64,000 nt of DNA from Seminavis robusta (GCA_903772945.1 CAICTM010000154.1:41010-105009), one strand, 5' to 3'; shown: positions 41,159 through 52,989, counted from the stretch's first letter. Numbers and translations: made by a program. Notes: generated by a model from the sequence alone, not told the origin.

Positions 41159-44100
41159 TTACTCCTCTTCTTCGCTATAATCGTCGTCATCCTCCAAATC
41201 TTCTTCTTCGTTTAGAATCCAGTCGCTTTGGAGGGCAAGGGTCGCTGTTATTCTCAGTGCCGGGTTCACCGTCAACATCCTCGTAATGAGATGCTTCACA
41301 TCGTCTGAAATGTCTTTCCAGTACCTCTTGTGGAACTTGTATTCTCCGTATCGGATTTGTTTGATCATTTCCCGAGGCTCACCCCTGAACGGACGGTACC
41401 CACCCAACATGATATACAGAACCACACCCAGACTCCACATGTCGCACTGTACGTCATAAGCTGGTCTGTGCTCAAGGACTTCGGGGGCAACATAGCCCTC
41501 AGTTCCGCACTGCGTCCGCAAAGAGTATGGGTACAAGACACGCTTGGCGAAACCGAAATCACTGATCTTAACATCGGTGTCGCTGTTTCCACGGGTCTGA
41601 GCAAGGCGAAAAGTCAGATTAGAATCAGAACACCTCAATAAGAAACACTTCCCTTGTGTTTCCAACATGACAAACGTACCAAAAGGATATTTTCCGGCTT
41701 CAAGTTACGGTTGGCGATACGTTTGTTGTGCATGTGCTCCACACCCAATAGCATTTGCTTGCAGACAATTCTGGCCTCAGGTTCCGAGTAGCTGTGTTTA
41801 TGTGTGATTCTCTCGATAAGGTCGCCTCCTCGCATGCATCCAAGAACGAGGAAAGTATAGTCAGGCTCCTCAAAGACGTCATGCAACATTACAATATGAG
41901 GAGATCCGGAAACCATTTGCAAGGCGGTGATTTCATCTTGCAGTGCAACAGCATCATTTGGACCCAGATCGGTTCTGGCAACACGCTTGACAGCGTAGAT
42001 ATCGCGAGACTGCCGATGCTTCGCTTCATTGACAACGGTGTACTGTCCCGATCCAATCTGGAAAAATAAAAGGAGGAATCACGTGAGGTGTCGGTGTATG
42101 AGATGTAACGACAACAGAACGAATTGACCACGTACTTCTCTGCCCCATTTGTACAGGGATTCGAAGGGCTTTCCACTGGAGGAGTCTTCGATGATTGTTT
42201 GTTCCTCTTCTTCGGCAATAGCAGCGAATGGTTGCGCCTATAGCAAGGGAAAGAAAGCAATACGTTTGAGCAATGGCGAGCGCCGACGAACCCAGCCCCT
42301 CAACCAAAAATTATATAAACATACATTTGTTGTGAGCTTCTGCCGTGTTTCGATGTCGATAAAGTTGACCAGAGATGTTGTGAACGCGGCTCCCAGCGAG
42401 CCCATCTTTCCTCCCATTCCCGCAACCTGTGGTTGTGCAGTGGAGGCTGTGAGCAACAGAATAAGGTTCCTGAAGTGGTAAACAACAAGAGACGATACGT
42501 ACCGGCTGTCCTGATGTGCCAGGCTCCTGTGCCTTGGTTTTCAGTGCTCTCTGAGCTCCGGATAAATCCTTCGTGTTGAGGGCTTCGTCCTCGAGTATCA
42601 TCCACGGGCTTTGCAGCGCGTCGTCTGCTGTAAGACGGATCTCTGGATCAACCTGGAGAAGGTTGCTGATCATGTCTTTCGCGTCGGTTGAAATTTCGTC
42701 CCAATACTTCTCGTGAAATTCGTACTCTCCGCTGATAATAGCCTGGGCCAGCAAGTCAACTGGTCCTTCGAACGGGGCATAACCTCCCAGAAGGATATAC
42801 ACAACTACACCAACACTCCACATATCTGCCCTTGTGTCGTAACCCGTGTCCTTGAGCTCCAGAACTTCTGGCGCAACGTACTGAGCAGTTCCACACAACG
42901 TCCGCAGGCAGTTCGGCCGAGGTACTTTCTTAGCAAAACCAAAGTCGGCAATCTTAATGGAGGTATCGTCGCCTTGTTCCTGTGAACGAACGAAAGAAGG
43001 TAGTAGCACAAAAGCAGATCAGAAACAGCTCGTGATCGAGACAGCAACCAGAACAACCAACCACTACAAGAGCTTGCATGGACTTACCACTAGGAGCACG
43101 TTTTCTATGACGTTGCGAGTAAGGTAGGATGCATGAGTAGAAGTTTTGCATACGGAACAAGAAGCCGTGTTTTTGCTACTCACCAGGTTTGATATCACGA
43201 TGGGCGATCTTCTTCTTGTGGATGTAATCCATGGCCTGGAAAATGATGCGGCAGACTCGCCGTGCTTCTCTCTCTGTGTACACTTCTTTGTCTCCGATTC
43301 GAGTCAGCAAGTCACCACCCTTCATTTCTTCCATGACGAGGTAGACATGATCAGGCTCTTCAAACACATCGTACAGCCGAACGATGTGCGGACCTCCACG
43401 AAGAAGCTTCAATGCCCAGATTTCATCTTTCAAAGTGGCCTCGCCTCCTTCCTCCAACATGGTCAAGTCTACGTCTTTCACTGCATAGGTGACTCCACGA
43501 GTCTTGTGCGTCGCTTGAAAGACACAAGCGTACCCTCCCTCACCAAGCATTTCGCCGACATCGTAGAAATCATCAAACGGTCTGCCAGTAACACTATCTT
43601 CTACAAACTTTTCAACTGGCTTTTCCTTTCTGTGCTGATTGCTTGTCACTCTTGTCTTGTTCTTTCCTGTCCCGTTGATGTAACTATCGAACTGCTCCCG
43701 TAAAAGAGTGAGACGATTGTCATCCCCATGCATCTGTAACACGATGAACCACACATCGAAAGGTGAGCCGTACCATACGAAACCAAAAACACCCATGCAG
43801 CGACTACAACTACAAAAAACTCCTTACCCTTCTGCTTTGCTCATCTTGTCGATCACGAGCGAAGATTACACTCTCTTGAAGCTTCTCAATGTTCAGCTCC
43901 CTCTTGTCCAAAGCACTGTCTCTCATGTTGATCCACTCGTGATCCAAAGCTGCACCGGCGGATATTCTCTTGTTGGGGTTGACTGTGAGAAGCATACTGA
44001 CCAAGTCCTTGGCGCCCTTGCTGATGTTGGACCAGAACTCGGGATAAAAGTTGTAGGTTCCATTCCTCGTTCGTTCAAAGACTTGATCTTCGGTTGTATC

Positions 44101-45672
44101 TTCATCATCGAATGGGAAGTAGCTACCCAGCAGCAAGAATAGGACACACCCAACACTCCAAATGTCACTGGGGCAGTCGTAGGCAGGATAGAGTTCCAGT
44201 ATTTCGGGTGCCATGTATCCGGGTGTGCCACAAAGTGTTCGACAACAGTTGACACTGGCGCACCTCTTGGCAAATCCAAAGTCAGCCACCTTGATGATAA
44301 GACGTGCATCTTCATCGGAAACGAGAAGAAGGTTCTCTGGTTTCAAGTCACGGTGGGCAATTCTCCGTTCGTGCATATAGCATAGGGCTTCCAAGATGCA
44401 TCTGGTACAATCTCTGGCATCTTTCTCGGTAAAGTCTGGCATGTCCATAATCCGATCAAAGAGTTCGCCTCCTCTCATGAATTCGAGTACGAGGTAGGAG
44501 AATTCGGCTTCTTCGTAAACATCGTAGAGTTGCATAATGCTAGGCCCTTCCCGAACATATTTGAGGTTGGCAATTTCATCTTCAAAAATGTTGTGTTTCT
44601 CCCATACCATTTTGCTGCGCGGTACTTGTTTGATGGCATAGTCTTGGCCGGACGATCGATGAATACCCAGAAATACTTTGGAAAAGTCACCATCCCCTAG
44701 CTGTAATGTAAAGTAAGTAAGCATGGCAAGCAAGTAAGATGTAACACAACGACGAGACAAGATGGGTTTGGGACGGAAGGCAGCAGCAACAGTCGGTTAG
44801 AAGACAAGGATGAGCACCCAGGTAGACAGACGTTCGTCTACAGTCTAGCTAGTAGCCAAGATCACTTGGCAGCAGTGCAGTATACCTGCACTGTATACCC
44901 CACTCCACTTGAACTCACCTTTCCGCTAATGTCATAATAATCCCTAAAGCGTACGTTCTTGATACGCCGTACTTGGCGATCCAACGACGGTGGCTCACCA
45001 TCATCAATGGCTCCTTGCTTGTCGGAGCCCATGTCATCAAACTCGTCCTCACTGGAAGATGTATCATCAAACTCTTCACTACTAGAGCTGAATCCATCAC
45101 CTAGGTCCTCACTGGAATCGGAAAAGGCAGAGCTTTCATCGGATGCAGTTTCCTCTTCCTGTTTGCTATGACGGCCTGATGACTTGCCGCTTCGGCCCTT
45201 GCTGCTGCCGTGGCCTCCTCCGTAATCATCATCACGTTGTTTCTGTTGTTGTCGGGTTGTTAAGTTGGGTAGTTAGGGGATCCATGGACAGATGGATGGT
45301 TCGGCCAATCAATCAGCCAGCCAGTTGACGCAGGGGATGAGAGTTGTCGTGTAAAAAGTTGGAATGTGATGGGTAGCAGTAGTCGATTGTTGAGTTGGTA
45401 TATCAGATAGGTTCAGGGGGTATCAAGCAAGTCCAAGACAAAACAGCCGGTTCATCAGCGGATAGATAAGGGAAGATAAGATTAGAGAGAAGAAAGATAA
45501 GCAAACAGAGATGAGATACCCCTTCAACGTCCACTGCATCCATCAGTGCTGCCAACTAGGTAACATCACAAGACAAGGCCATGTTATTCAACGGCTGGAC
45601 TAAACCTACCGACTTGTGGTGTCCTTTGTCGCTTCGTTTGCCATCACGGCCGCCCTTGGATGCCTTCTTCAT
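41159..45672 (-). CDS. Protein with three tandem CaMK-like kinase domains, third one a predicted pseudokinase
   Basis: Ten exons on the - strand: 45672-45610, 45242-44919, 44700-43828, 43733-43184, 43104-43088, 42979-42503, 42426-42325, 42237-42136, 42057-41680, 41596-41159. All junctions are GT-AG and keep frame, giving 1107 aa. Residues 1-125 are charged and low in complexity. Kinase 1 starts about 125: Lys153, HRD 245-247, DFG 269-271. Kinase 2 starts about 476: GEGGYACV, Lys506, HRD 598-600, DFG 621-623. Kinase 3 starts about 837: GSGQYTVV, Lys860, NRN at 952-954 in place of HRD, DFG 975-977. The C-terminus is acidic (DLEDDDDYSEEEE). The LCGTxxYxAPEVLE activation segments match CaMK/DCLK-type Ser/Thr kinases. 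No EF-hands are seen. Kinases 1 and 2 should be active; kinase 3 lacks the catalytic Asp. Confidence 0.88.
43088..43104 (-). other. 17-nt micro-exon in the triple-kinase gene
   Basis: On the - strand, TCATAG precedes AAAACGTGCTCCTAGTG, which is followed by GTAAGT. It completes the split codon of exon 4 (CCTG) to give P-E-N-V-L-L-V. That restores the invariant PEN of kinase domain 2 and leaves phase 0 for exon 6. Standard gene finders would easily miss it. Confidence 0.85.
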
Positions 45673-46827
45673 GGTGACGGCAGCTTAATCCTTGCTTGAT
45701 CTATGGCTGTATCTCGCACAATGAATGAGATGAGATGAGATGATACCCACTCTCTTTCACACCTAGACTTGAATGAACTAGATTGCCGACAGCAGTGGCA
45801 AGAAAGGTTGTTCCGTTCCTCGTCTTGATCGACTGAGTGATCGACTGACCGACCGACTGACTGACTGTGGGTGTTGTTGAGACGACAAAGAGCTAATCAG
45901 ACAGTAGCGGTCCTCTAGCTAGTAGGGGTATCTATCTGTCTCTAGCTTTTTAGCTCTTGAAACGGAACAAAACGCACAGCCAAGTAGTAGGAGATAAGAC
46001 GGATGCCTTCTTTCAGTCTTTTGGACGGACGATAGGATGGTCCTGCTGTCTGTTGGTTACAGACGTCTGTCTTGTACTCGACTCAATGATGAGATGCCTC
46101 CCAGATCCTCGACTTTTTTTGTGCAAGCGGGCCTGACAACAGGGTCATTGAGCTTGTTGAGTCCTCAGTCGAGTCACAACATGCCGCTCGATTTTGACAA
46201 AGCCTTTGCTCGCATCTCGTTGGCTAAACGGCACTGTCTCGGAGCTGCAGATCTAGCTACGGTACTGTACCACCAGTACCAGCCACAGTACCCGCAGGTA
46301 GCACATTGCCCTCTTCTTGCCTACGATAGCTCTTCTCAAGGAAAAAGATGGGAAATTGGGCCTTACCTACTGCGCAGTGGCGGTTTACCAACCCCACCTA
46401 TACGGTAGCAAGGAAACTAATGGGTATACCGATACCCGTAATCATTCATTGATTTATTTTCTTGCTAAAAGACTAAGCTACGGTACCCAATGGGTTCGAT
46501 TCACGCTAGTATATGTTTATCTTAGCGAATGCCATGGGCTCTATCTGCCTGCGATGAAATGGTTGTCTTCTGGAAAGCTGCTAGCCATAGATAGGCCAGA
46601 GTTGAGCTGGACGTCCTGCACTCACTTCCCTTGGCAACGCGAGTTTGACCTGAAGAGATTGGGAGCATCCAACAATTATTCAACATATTGCGGCTCTGCA
46701 GGTTAACTCGGAAGCCCCACCCTCCAACCGTTCCATCCAACGTCACAAGCCATCAACTCTCTATCGGCGCAAGAAAAACAAGATCTCCCCCTTCATTTTT
46801 TTCTCCGCCCAGCCAAGTTTTGTTTCC
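45673..46827. other. Intergenic region between kinase and GTPase genes
   Basis: 1155 bp between two divergent starts. It contains a GAGAT-type short repeat (45727-45745), CTAGCTAGTAG near 45915 and GGTACTGTACC-like palindromes near 46260-46290. Frames at 46037-46706 (+ strand) are short and look random. A GGTTCGATTC-like word near 46493 has no matching tRNA A box or acceptor stem. No gene supported. Confidence 0.5.
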
Positions 46828-48528
46828 ATGAACTCCTTGATAGCTCGCTTATCCATCTGTTCCTTCATGCTGCTGAGGAATGTGTCTATATTATCTGTCC
46901 CAGCTTCATCGTTCCTAACGAAATCGCTGACGCCATCGTCGCGAGGGTCCATTAAATCGATTTCGAGGCTCTATTCGGCGTCCACCTCCCGAAACAACAA
47001 CAAAAAAGACAATAATATTCAAGTACCGTCGTGGGTGCCAGATTTTGACGACGACGATGGGGGATATTCCAGACCTGTGATTCAATGGTATCCTGGTCAC
47101 ATTGCCAAGGCCGAACGCGTTCTGAGAGAGACTTTTCAAGCGGTCGATGTCGTCGTAGAAGTCCGCGATGCCCGCGCTTCCAAGGCGACGTCCCATCCCA
47201 GGGTACCCGAGTGGGTCTCCGGAAAGCCCCGATTGGTCGTTTTTACACACGTCGACTTGGTGCCGTCGGCGACTCATAGGGCGTGGAAGACGTTTTTTCA
47301 AGAAAGTCAAGAAGTGGCTCTGGAAAATAATGCCGACAATAACAACAACAAATTGCAATATTTATGGGTGAATGCCAAACAAGGACAGGGCATTCCGGCC
47401 CTCCATCGTGCCATTTTTAAAGCAGGGGCCCATGTGCAAGAGAGGAGACAGCGTCGTGGACTCAAAGATCGTCCTCTGCGAGTGGGTTGTCTGGGGTATC
47501 CAAATGTAGGGTATGTTATTGGCTGAAAAATTTGCCATTCATGAAGTATTTCGGAGGCACAATCAACTCAACTCAATTAATTTGTATCCATGCTTATTTT
47601 ATTTATTGCAGGAAATCCGCATTGATCAACCGCTTGTTGGGTCGAAGAAGGGCTCGAACCGCCAATACACCGGGTATCACGCGAAGCCTGCAATGGATTC
47701 GAGTCCGCACGGATGATAGCAAGAAAACCAACAAAAAAGAATATGAACTCCTGGATAGTCCCGGTATCATTCCCGCTAGCTTGGACGACCAATCCGATGC
47801 TCTGCTCTTGGCGGCTTGCAACTGTATTGGAGATGCGTCGTATGATAATCAGGTTCGTATCGTGTCGTTCTTTAGATTTGTTTGGTGCCTTTCTTGTCTC
47901 CATTCAAATCCCTCATTGTCAATCATTTCTTTTGTTCCCGCAGGTTGTGGCTGCCTATCTATGTCAGTGGATGCAGAATGTCATGATTCAAGGCAGGGCG
48001 GAGACGGCAGCACCGGATTGGAGAGACAACTGCCGAAAGCGATGGGGTGTGGACCCTCTGGCACCCGTTCCGATGGACAGCCAAGACCCTGATAAAGGAT
48101 CACGGTACGTGACCGGCGAGGAAATGATTTACATGGTAGCGGATAACAAATGCAAAGGCAGCCCCGAAGATGCGTCTCGGAAAGTGCTGCAAGATTTCCG
48201 TAACGGACGCATGGGGTCGGTATGCCTGCAAGTGGCACCGGACGAATCGGTCACTGAAAACAGTCCCAGTGGCCCGATTCAGGATTTTTCCCAGGTCCCG
48301 GACCCTCGGATGGGTACCGTGCGAGTCGACAACCTAGGCTCCAACACGTCGTACGAACAATTTCGAGAACAGCAAGAGGCGCAGAAACGTGAACGTGCCA
48401 TGGCCGCGCGAGAAACGGCAAAAGAACGTGGCTTGGAGCTACCACCTAGTTTGGAAGAGCCAGATGAGGAAAAGAGTACCGGTTCGTCACAGGGCGATGT
48501 GGGTAAAGGCTTGTTTGATGGCTGGTAG
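46828..48528 (+). CDS. Organellar ribosome-assembly GTPase, YlqF/RbgA/MTG1 type
   Basis: Three exons: 46828-47510, 47612-47852, 47944-48528; 502 aa. The GTPase motifs are circularly permuted, as in the YlqF family: G4-like THVD at 140-143, G5-like VNAKQG, then G1 GYPNVGKSALINRL (223-236, split by intron 1), G2 NTPGITR and G3 DSPGI. WYPGHIAKAERVLRE near residue 88 is the family N-terminal signature. This family helps mature the large subunit of bacterial-type ribosomes. The first 50 residues are Ser/Arg-rich and hydrophobic with few acids, fitting a mitochondrial presequence; plastid targeting cannot be excluded. The C-terminal about 120 residues are charged and extra. G4 is THVD instead of NKxD. 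Confidence 0.87.
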
Positions 48529-48910
48529 GGAGGTGTATGTACCGTGCTGCTTAGAAGCGAGGGAGTTCACTGCAGCAACAATCAACACCACCAGATATTT
48601 GGTTGCGGAAACCACCAAAGCTACACCAGAATGCCTTGGCATCACTAGCTAGGCCCTCGAGTGGAAATAGTGACACTCAGACGGATTGTTTGATTCATTC
48701 GAAAGTGAGCGAGACGATGGAGTTTGCTTTTTGCTTCGTCAAATCAGTTAGTGTATCTGAGTTAGTCGGTTGAGAAGGCAGTTTCTCCGATTATTAATTT
48801 TTTATGCTAGCCACAGCAATGTATTGAATATCAGGATCGTCCTGTGGAGGTAGATTGGATGGTTGTCGTGTGATGGACGCGAGTGCTTCCATAATCATTT
48901 TACTCGATCA
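48529..48910. other. Convergent intergenic region
   Basis: 382 bp between two convergent stop codons (GTPase and DUF1499-like gene), so it holds both 3' UTRs. AT-rich near 48790. A CACTAGCTAGG word lies at about 48645. No further gene seen. Confidence 0.5.
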
Positions 48911-49746
48911 TCAAATGACCTCATTCTGAATAGCATAGTTTCGATGCGTGTCGTAGTCGACTCCAGGTGCATTCCAGCCTTTTTCCCGTAGACTTTTGGC
49001 AATATAGTTGACACGTTTGCCATTGACTCCATAGTCTAGGTATCCAACGCGACTACTGGATCTCACTTGTACGGCACGAGGACCTTTCCCATTCACAACT
49101 GCCAGCTCCAAATCATCAATGTACCCATTCTTGAGCGCTTCAAACTGCGTGTAAATGTACCCATTCTTGGACGTGACAATCTGAAAACCACCTCCATCGA
49201 CATTGTCTTGGCCGGGCTGGTATGCCTGGATGACCTGTTCGAGCTGCTGGAAGGCTTTTTCCTGGTCGAGACTTTCGGGCCAAATCCAAGCAGGAATATA
49301 GTGATCCGGTTCGTCCTCGGGATCATCGGTCGAACAAAAGCAGTTGGGTGCAGGCCCGCAGTTTTTTAAACCCACGTATTCGTCTCCAATCATGTCTTTG
49401 CGAGGGCCAACACCCAAATCTTTGGGCTATGGTAGTATCGGAAAGTAGGTGAGAAGGTAAGTTTCATTAATAAGGGTGAAGTAGAAACAGCAATCAGAGC
49501 ACACGGTACCTGAGGTCCTCGTCGTTTGGGTCTATCATCGTACTTTGTGGATATTTTGTTGGGGAATGCTTCTGCAGAGTCACCTCCAAATAGCAGGGCC
49601 GTGGACACCAAACCAATGCCAAACAAATCCCTTCGGTTCATTTCTGGCGGAGTCTTGACTGCCGACTTGGGCTTGGAACTGCTGAGACTGGTCGCAGCAT
49701 GGAAAGTCGCCAACGGCAGGACCAAGAATAGGTTGCTCCTCCTCAT
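48911..49746 (-). CDS. DUF1499-like protein with twin-arginine thylakoid signal
   Basis: Two exons: 49746-49510 and 49426-48911 (83-bp intron, GTACCG to CCATAG); 250 aa. The N-terminus has a plastid-leader-like region ([20 protein letters not shown]) and then [19 protein letters not shown] with DSAEAF. That is a twin-arginine motif, hydrophobic core and cleavage-like site, as in lumenal proteins. The mature part has [10 protein letters not shown] near its start and the fold pattern [20 protein letters not shown] ... [24 protein letters not shown], typical of DUF1499. The function of that family is not established. Location in the thylakoid lumen is inferred from the leader. Confidence 0.8.
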
Positions 49747-50042
49747 GTTCGTCGATTCGATTCAATGGGCCATCGTCGTCTTCATCAGCATTGCAGGCAT
49801 CATGGTCGCTCGGCTTGGGATGTCTGAATCATTGCCAAACTCCAAAATCTTTTGCTTTTGACAGCACTGACGTCAGTCACGAATAAGACAGCAATCAGAT
49901 ACAATTGTTAGACTAGCTACCGGTAGCGGTATCACCACCGCATTATTATTATTGGTATTTCTGGCCACTTCGGTTCGCGCTTATTACGCTCACGCTGCTG
50001 TCCCTGCTACCCTTTCTATCTATCTTATTCACGGCAAGGAGC

Positions 50043-50044
<2 letters not shown>

Positions 50045-50090
<46 letters not shown>
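50045..50090. repeat. (GA)23 microsatellite
   Basis: Uninterrupted GA dinucleotides followed by GTGAGAGAGG. It lies 38 bp before the start of the + strand methyltransferase gene, in its leader or core promoter, within the 382-bp gap between two divergent genes. The same gap holds CTAGCTACCGGTAGCGG near 49913. Confidence 0.97.
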
Positions 50091-50094
<4 letters not shown>

Positions 50095-50128
50095 GAGAGG
50101 CTGATGACAACATAGATAATGCTGTGAA

Positions 50129-51395
50129 ATGCGCCGAACGAGAATTTCTGTGGAGCCAGAGTCAAGCCATGGCAGCGGCAACAAGAGGAGGCATGAAAAA
50201 CCATTGGTTGAGATTCCACAAGAGCTCCAAGGAGAAGGCGGGCATCGTTACGGAAACTTTCACAACTATTACGAGTTTCATCCTACAATCGAGAGGTTGA
50301 AGCTTTTGGAGAGACCAGGTGGTATCTTGGACTATGTTTCCGCTCACTGGAGGGAGGAATCTTCCAACAAAGAATGCGCTCGGAATGATGCCAAGGTCGA
50401 CGATACCCCTGCGGCCAAAGGCGATGCTACTACCGAAAAGAACGAATATTTACCTGCAAGAAAGAAATCCAAGCTGACACACAACGATACGAGTGGCAGT
50501 CCCTCTAATTCTGTGACGCGAAATGAATTCAGCTATCTGGATGTTGGATGCAACGAAGGGGATCTCACGTTGCAAGTTGCCAAAGCCTTGTCCCAGCGCC
50601 TTGCTACCAATTCTACACGGGAAACTACGGCGCAAAAGGACACCAAGAGCGTTACAATAAAGACTCATGGCTGGGACGTTGACCCAGTACTCATTGGCCG
50701 AGCCAAGCAAAAGCATGCACGTGAAGATGACATGTGCAATAATCCACAGTTTCACGTTGTCAATGTTTTAGATAATGACAACAACCATGTTGCGAATGCA
50801 CAAGACAAAACATATGACTTGACGTCAATCTTTAGCACAACCATGTGGATCCATATTCACGGTGGCGACGAAGGACTTTGTCAGGTTCTAGGCCATCTTT
50901 GCCATAAGACAAGAAAGTATTTGTTAATTGAACCGCAACCTTCCAAATGGTACGATGCATACATCATTGTTGACTAACGAACTGTGCTTTTGGCTGCAGC
51001 AGCCAGCAGTGTATCTTACCTCGCTGACGAATGAAATTTTATCTGTACTTTCTTGTCTTGTCAATGCGTCCTGTCAATCTAGCTACCGAAGTGCCATGGT
51101 CCGACTGAGAAAGATGGGGCTACCGGAGTTTGACGTGTCGGCGGATCGCTTACGACTTCGTCCAAGGATCGAAGCGGAGATTGACCGCATTTTGAATCAG
51201 CATTCCTTCTCCCGAGTGGTGGATTTGGGGGCGAATATCAATCCAGACGAAAGCAAGACAGTTTGGAAGCGATCGATCTGGTTGTACCAGCGAACGAATG
51301 GGCCAAGCGCAGGCGAACAATTGAAAGCTGGAGACAACGATGAGGATGAGAAAAGCACCCACCAGCTCTCACCCTCAAAACCTGACAGTGGCTAG
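50129..51395 (+). CDS. Bin3/MePCE-type SAM-dependent RNA methyltransferase
   Basis: Two exons: 50129-50949 and 51083-51395 (133-bp intron; donor GTACGA, acceptor ATCTAG; phase 2); 377 aa. The Bin3-family N-terminal signature RYGNFHNYY is at 40-48. SAM motif I LDVGCNEGDLT is near 136-146. GWDVDPVLIGRA follows as motif II. STTMWIHIHGGDEGL and LLIEPQPSK are the Bin3-specific motifs; after splicing the latter continues as CYRSAMVRLRK. The C-terminus holds WKRSIWLYQR and an acidic/Ser tail. The family methylates the 5' gamma-phosphate of small RNAs (7SK or U6) or tRNA/miRNA 5' ends; which substrate applies cannot be told here. An Asn/Lys/Glu-rich insert (about 75-130) lies before motif I. Confidence 0.87.
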
Positions 51396-52152
51396 AGTCA
51401 TTTTGAGCAACCCACTTCCCAGTTAGCTTTGAGGCCATCTACAGCTTTTTAATGATCTACGCATGTACGACGAAGTTGAAACTAAATCGCATTACTACAT
51501 GTACCATCGCAGCGAACCTTGGGATCTCGTTGCTTCAACTACAAAGCACAAGCGCAAAGATAATGGGGCAAAGATAAGGGAGGCTTGAAACAAACCCGAC
51601 GAAAGATTGCAAAAGATGACATGATCAATGCCTCGGTTGCTGCCTTGGCGTCTGCCTCTTCCAACGACGATTTTCCTGCTGCTTCTTGGAGGTCAAAATG
51701 TTGCTGGCGTAGCTGCCATTTATTTCCTCCTTGCAGATCAAGTCGTTATCATAGTCTTGCGGTAGCGCTAAGGCCAAGATGCTCGATATCAGGTGCAAGA
51801 GCAGCCCCCTGCTGCCCCGGCTGGCGGATTGCAAGTGGACCGGCCCAACAGAACCAAACGAACTCCGAGGAAACACTTTGAGAACATTGAGAAAGATCCC
51901 CAAACTCAACAAGCTGCTTCACTTTCCGGATCTCATCATGGCTGACAGCAATGCCAGTATCCAGTCTGCCGCAGCCCAAGCAACACTCCCAGACGCAGTT
52001 CACCGTGCTTCAACTGTACGTGCCGCAGTTTCCACAACCATTGAGAACCATTTCTTGTAGCGGCACGGATTGTCGGCGTCACGTTGGGAAGCTTGCGTAT
52101 AGCAATTGTTGGTCGACGTAAGAAGAGAAAATGCTGAGCAGACACCATCTTA
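51396..52152. other. Intergenic region with only weak frames
   Basis: 757 bp between convergent genes. Frames of 84-126 codons exist on both strands (51585-51881 +, 51625-52003 -), overlapping each other, with no recognisable motif. A single-exon gene cannot be supported. A decayed or spliced gene is possible. Confidence 0.4.
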
Positions 52153-52989
52153 TTAAAGAGAGTCCATATCATCCAAGATTGCCTGTAGATCACTCGCAGA
52201 CAAGTCATCGTCGTCATTGTCGACTGTTTCTTCGGCATCTTCCGCCAAGTTATCTTCTTCTTCTTCATCAGTTCCTCCCTCCACCAAATCGTAGACATCC
52301 ACTTTGTTTCCTTCATCGTCGCGAGGATACGGCGGATTCAGCCAGAACGATCCTGGAGTAGCGACATCTTCCAAATACAGATTGTAGTAATCGTCAATGA
52401 TGGCATCGGCAAAATCGTTGTCCTGCAAACATAAAACTCGCATTCCCACAGCCCGAGCCGCCCGACAAACGTCCAAGTCGCCACAAAAGACAACCACGTG
52501 CTTGGGCAGCGGGGATCGCTCTGGGTCGGCCATTTTTCTACCAAAGCCAGACGAACCACCAAATCCTTCCGGTTGAACGGTAATGGCGTGGGTGGATTCC
52601 CACAGAGACTGTGGTGCCGAAGCAGAAGATGCCGGATGGACGCGCAAGTACTCTTTGACTTGATCTGGAGGGTAATCGACACCAGCCAATCGCTCCTCGG
52701 ACGCAATCAGTAGTGCCGGAGTGCCCACATCGCGACATTCTTGCAGGATATCCAGCAGGCCACTTTTGGGAGTCACTCCATCGTCCTCCAGCAAAATGGA
52801 GGGTTCTTCCATGGCGGGATTGTCGTAAAAGATGAGAGCTTCGGGAAAATCAATGTTGCGCACCATGGACAGAGCTTGGCATCTTTCTGATACCACTGGA
52901 TGATGAGGAGCAAATGCCAGAACAGGAGACCGCAACAGCCATCCCAACAGCGAAATGAACGGCCATATAGTGTTGTTGGAGGGCATCAT
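52153..52989 (-). CDS. Plastid-targeted conserved protein, function unknown
   Basis: Single exon, 278 aa, ATG 52989. The N-terminus is a signal peptide ending VLAFAPHH, a clear ASAFAP-type motif that directs diatom proteins into the plastid. The mature part resembles HAD-like phosphatase folds in layout: DFPEALIFYDNPAME near the start, GTPALLIASEE, then HVVVFCGDLDVCRAARAVGMRVLCL with a GxRVLCLQDND element. The catalytic DxDx(T/V) motif is not convincing, so enzyme activity is uncertain. The last 50 residues are strongly acidic (EEEEDNLAEDAEE). The upstream neighbour at 53329 is divergent; the 339 bp between them have no other gene. Confidence 0.75.
   Translation of the reverse strand: MMPSNNTIWPFISLLGWLLRSPVLAFAPHHPVVSERCQALSMVRNIDFPEALIFYDNPAMEEPSILLEDDGVTPKSGLLDILQECRDVGTPALLIASEERLAGVDYPPDQVKEYLRVHPASSASAPQSLWESTHAITVQPEGFGGSSGFGRKMADPERSPLPKHVVVFCGDLDVCRAARAVGMRVLCLQDNDFADAIIDDYYNLYLEDVATPGSFWLNPPYPRDDEGNKVDVYDLVEGGTDEEEEDNLAEDAEETVDNDDDDLSASDLQAILDDMDSL

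Noticed and set aside
41330-44142. + strand frames opposite the kinase gene
   Set aside because: They are antisense to exons with intact kinase motifs.
46430-46515. tRNA gene suggested by GGGTTCGATTC near 46491
   Set aside because: No A box at the right distance and no pairing acceptor or anticodon stem.
46037-46706. Two + strand frames of 123 and 129 codons
   Set aside because: They overlap, run through palindrome-rich intergenic sequence and show no protein-like motif.
51585-52316. Possible LRR-like or small gene downstream of the methyltransferase
   Set aside because: Only short overlapping frames on both strands, and no repeat periodicity I could confirm.
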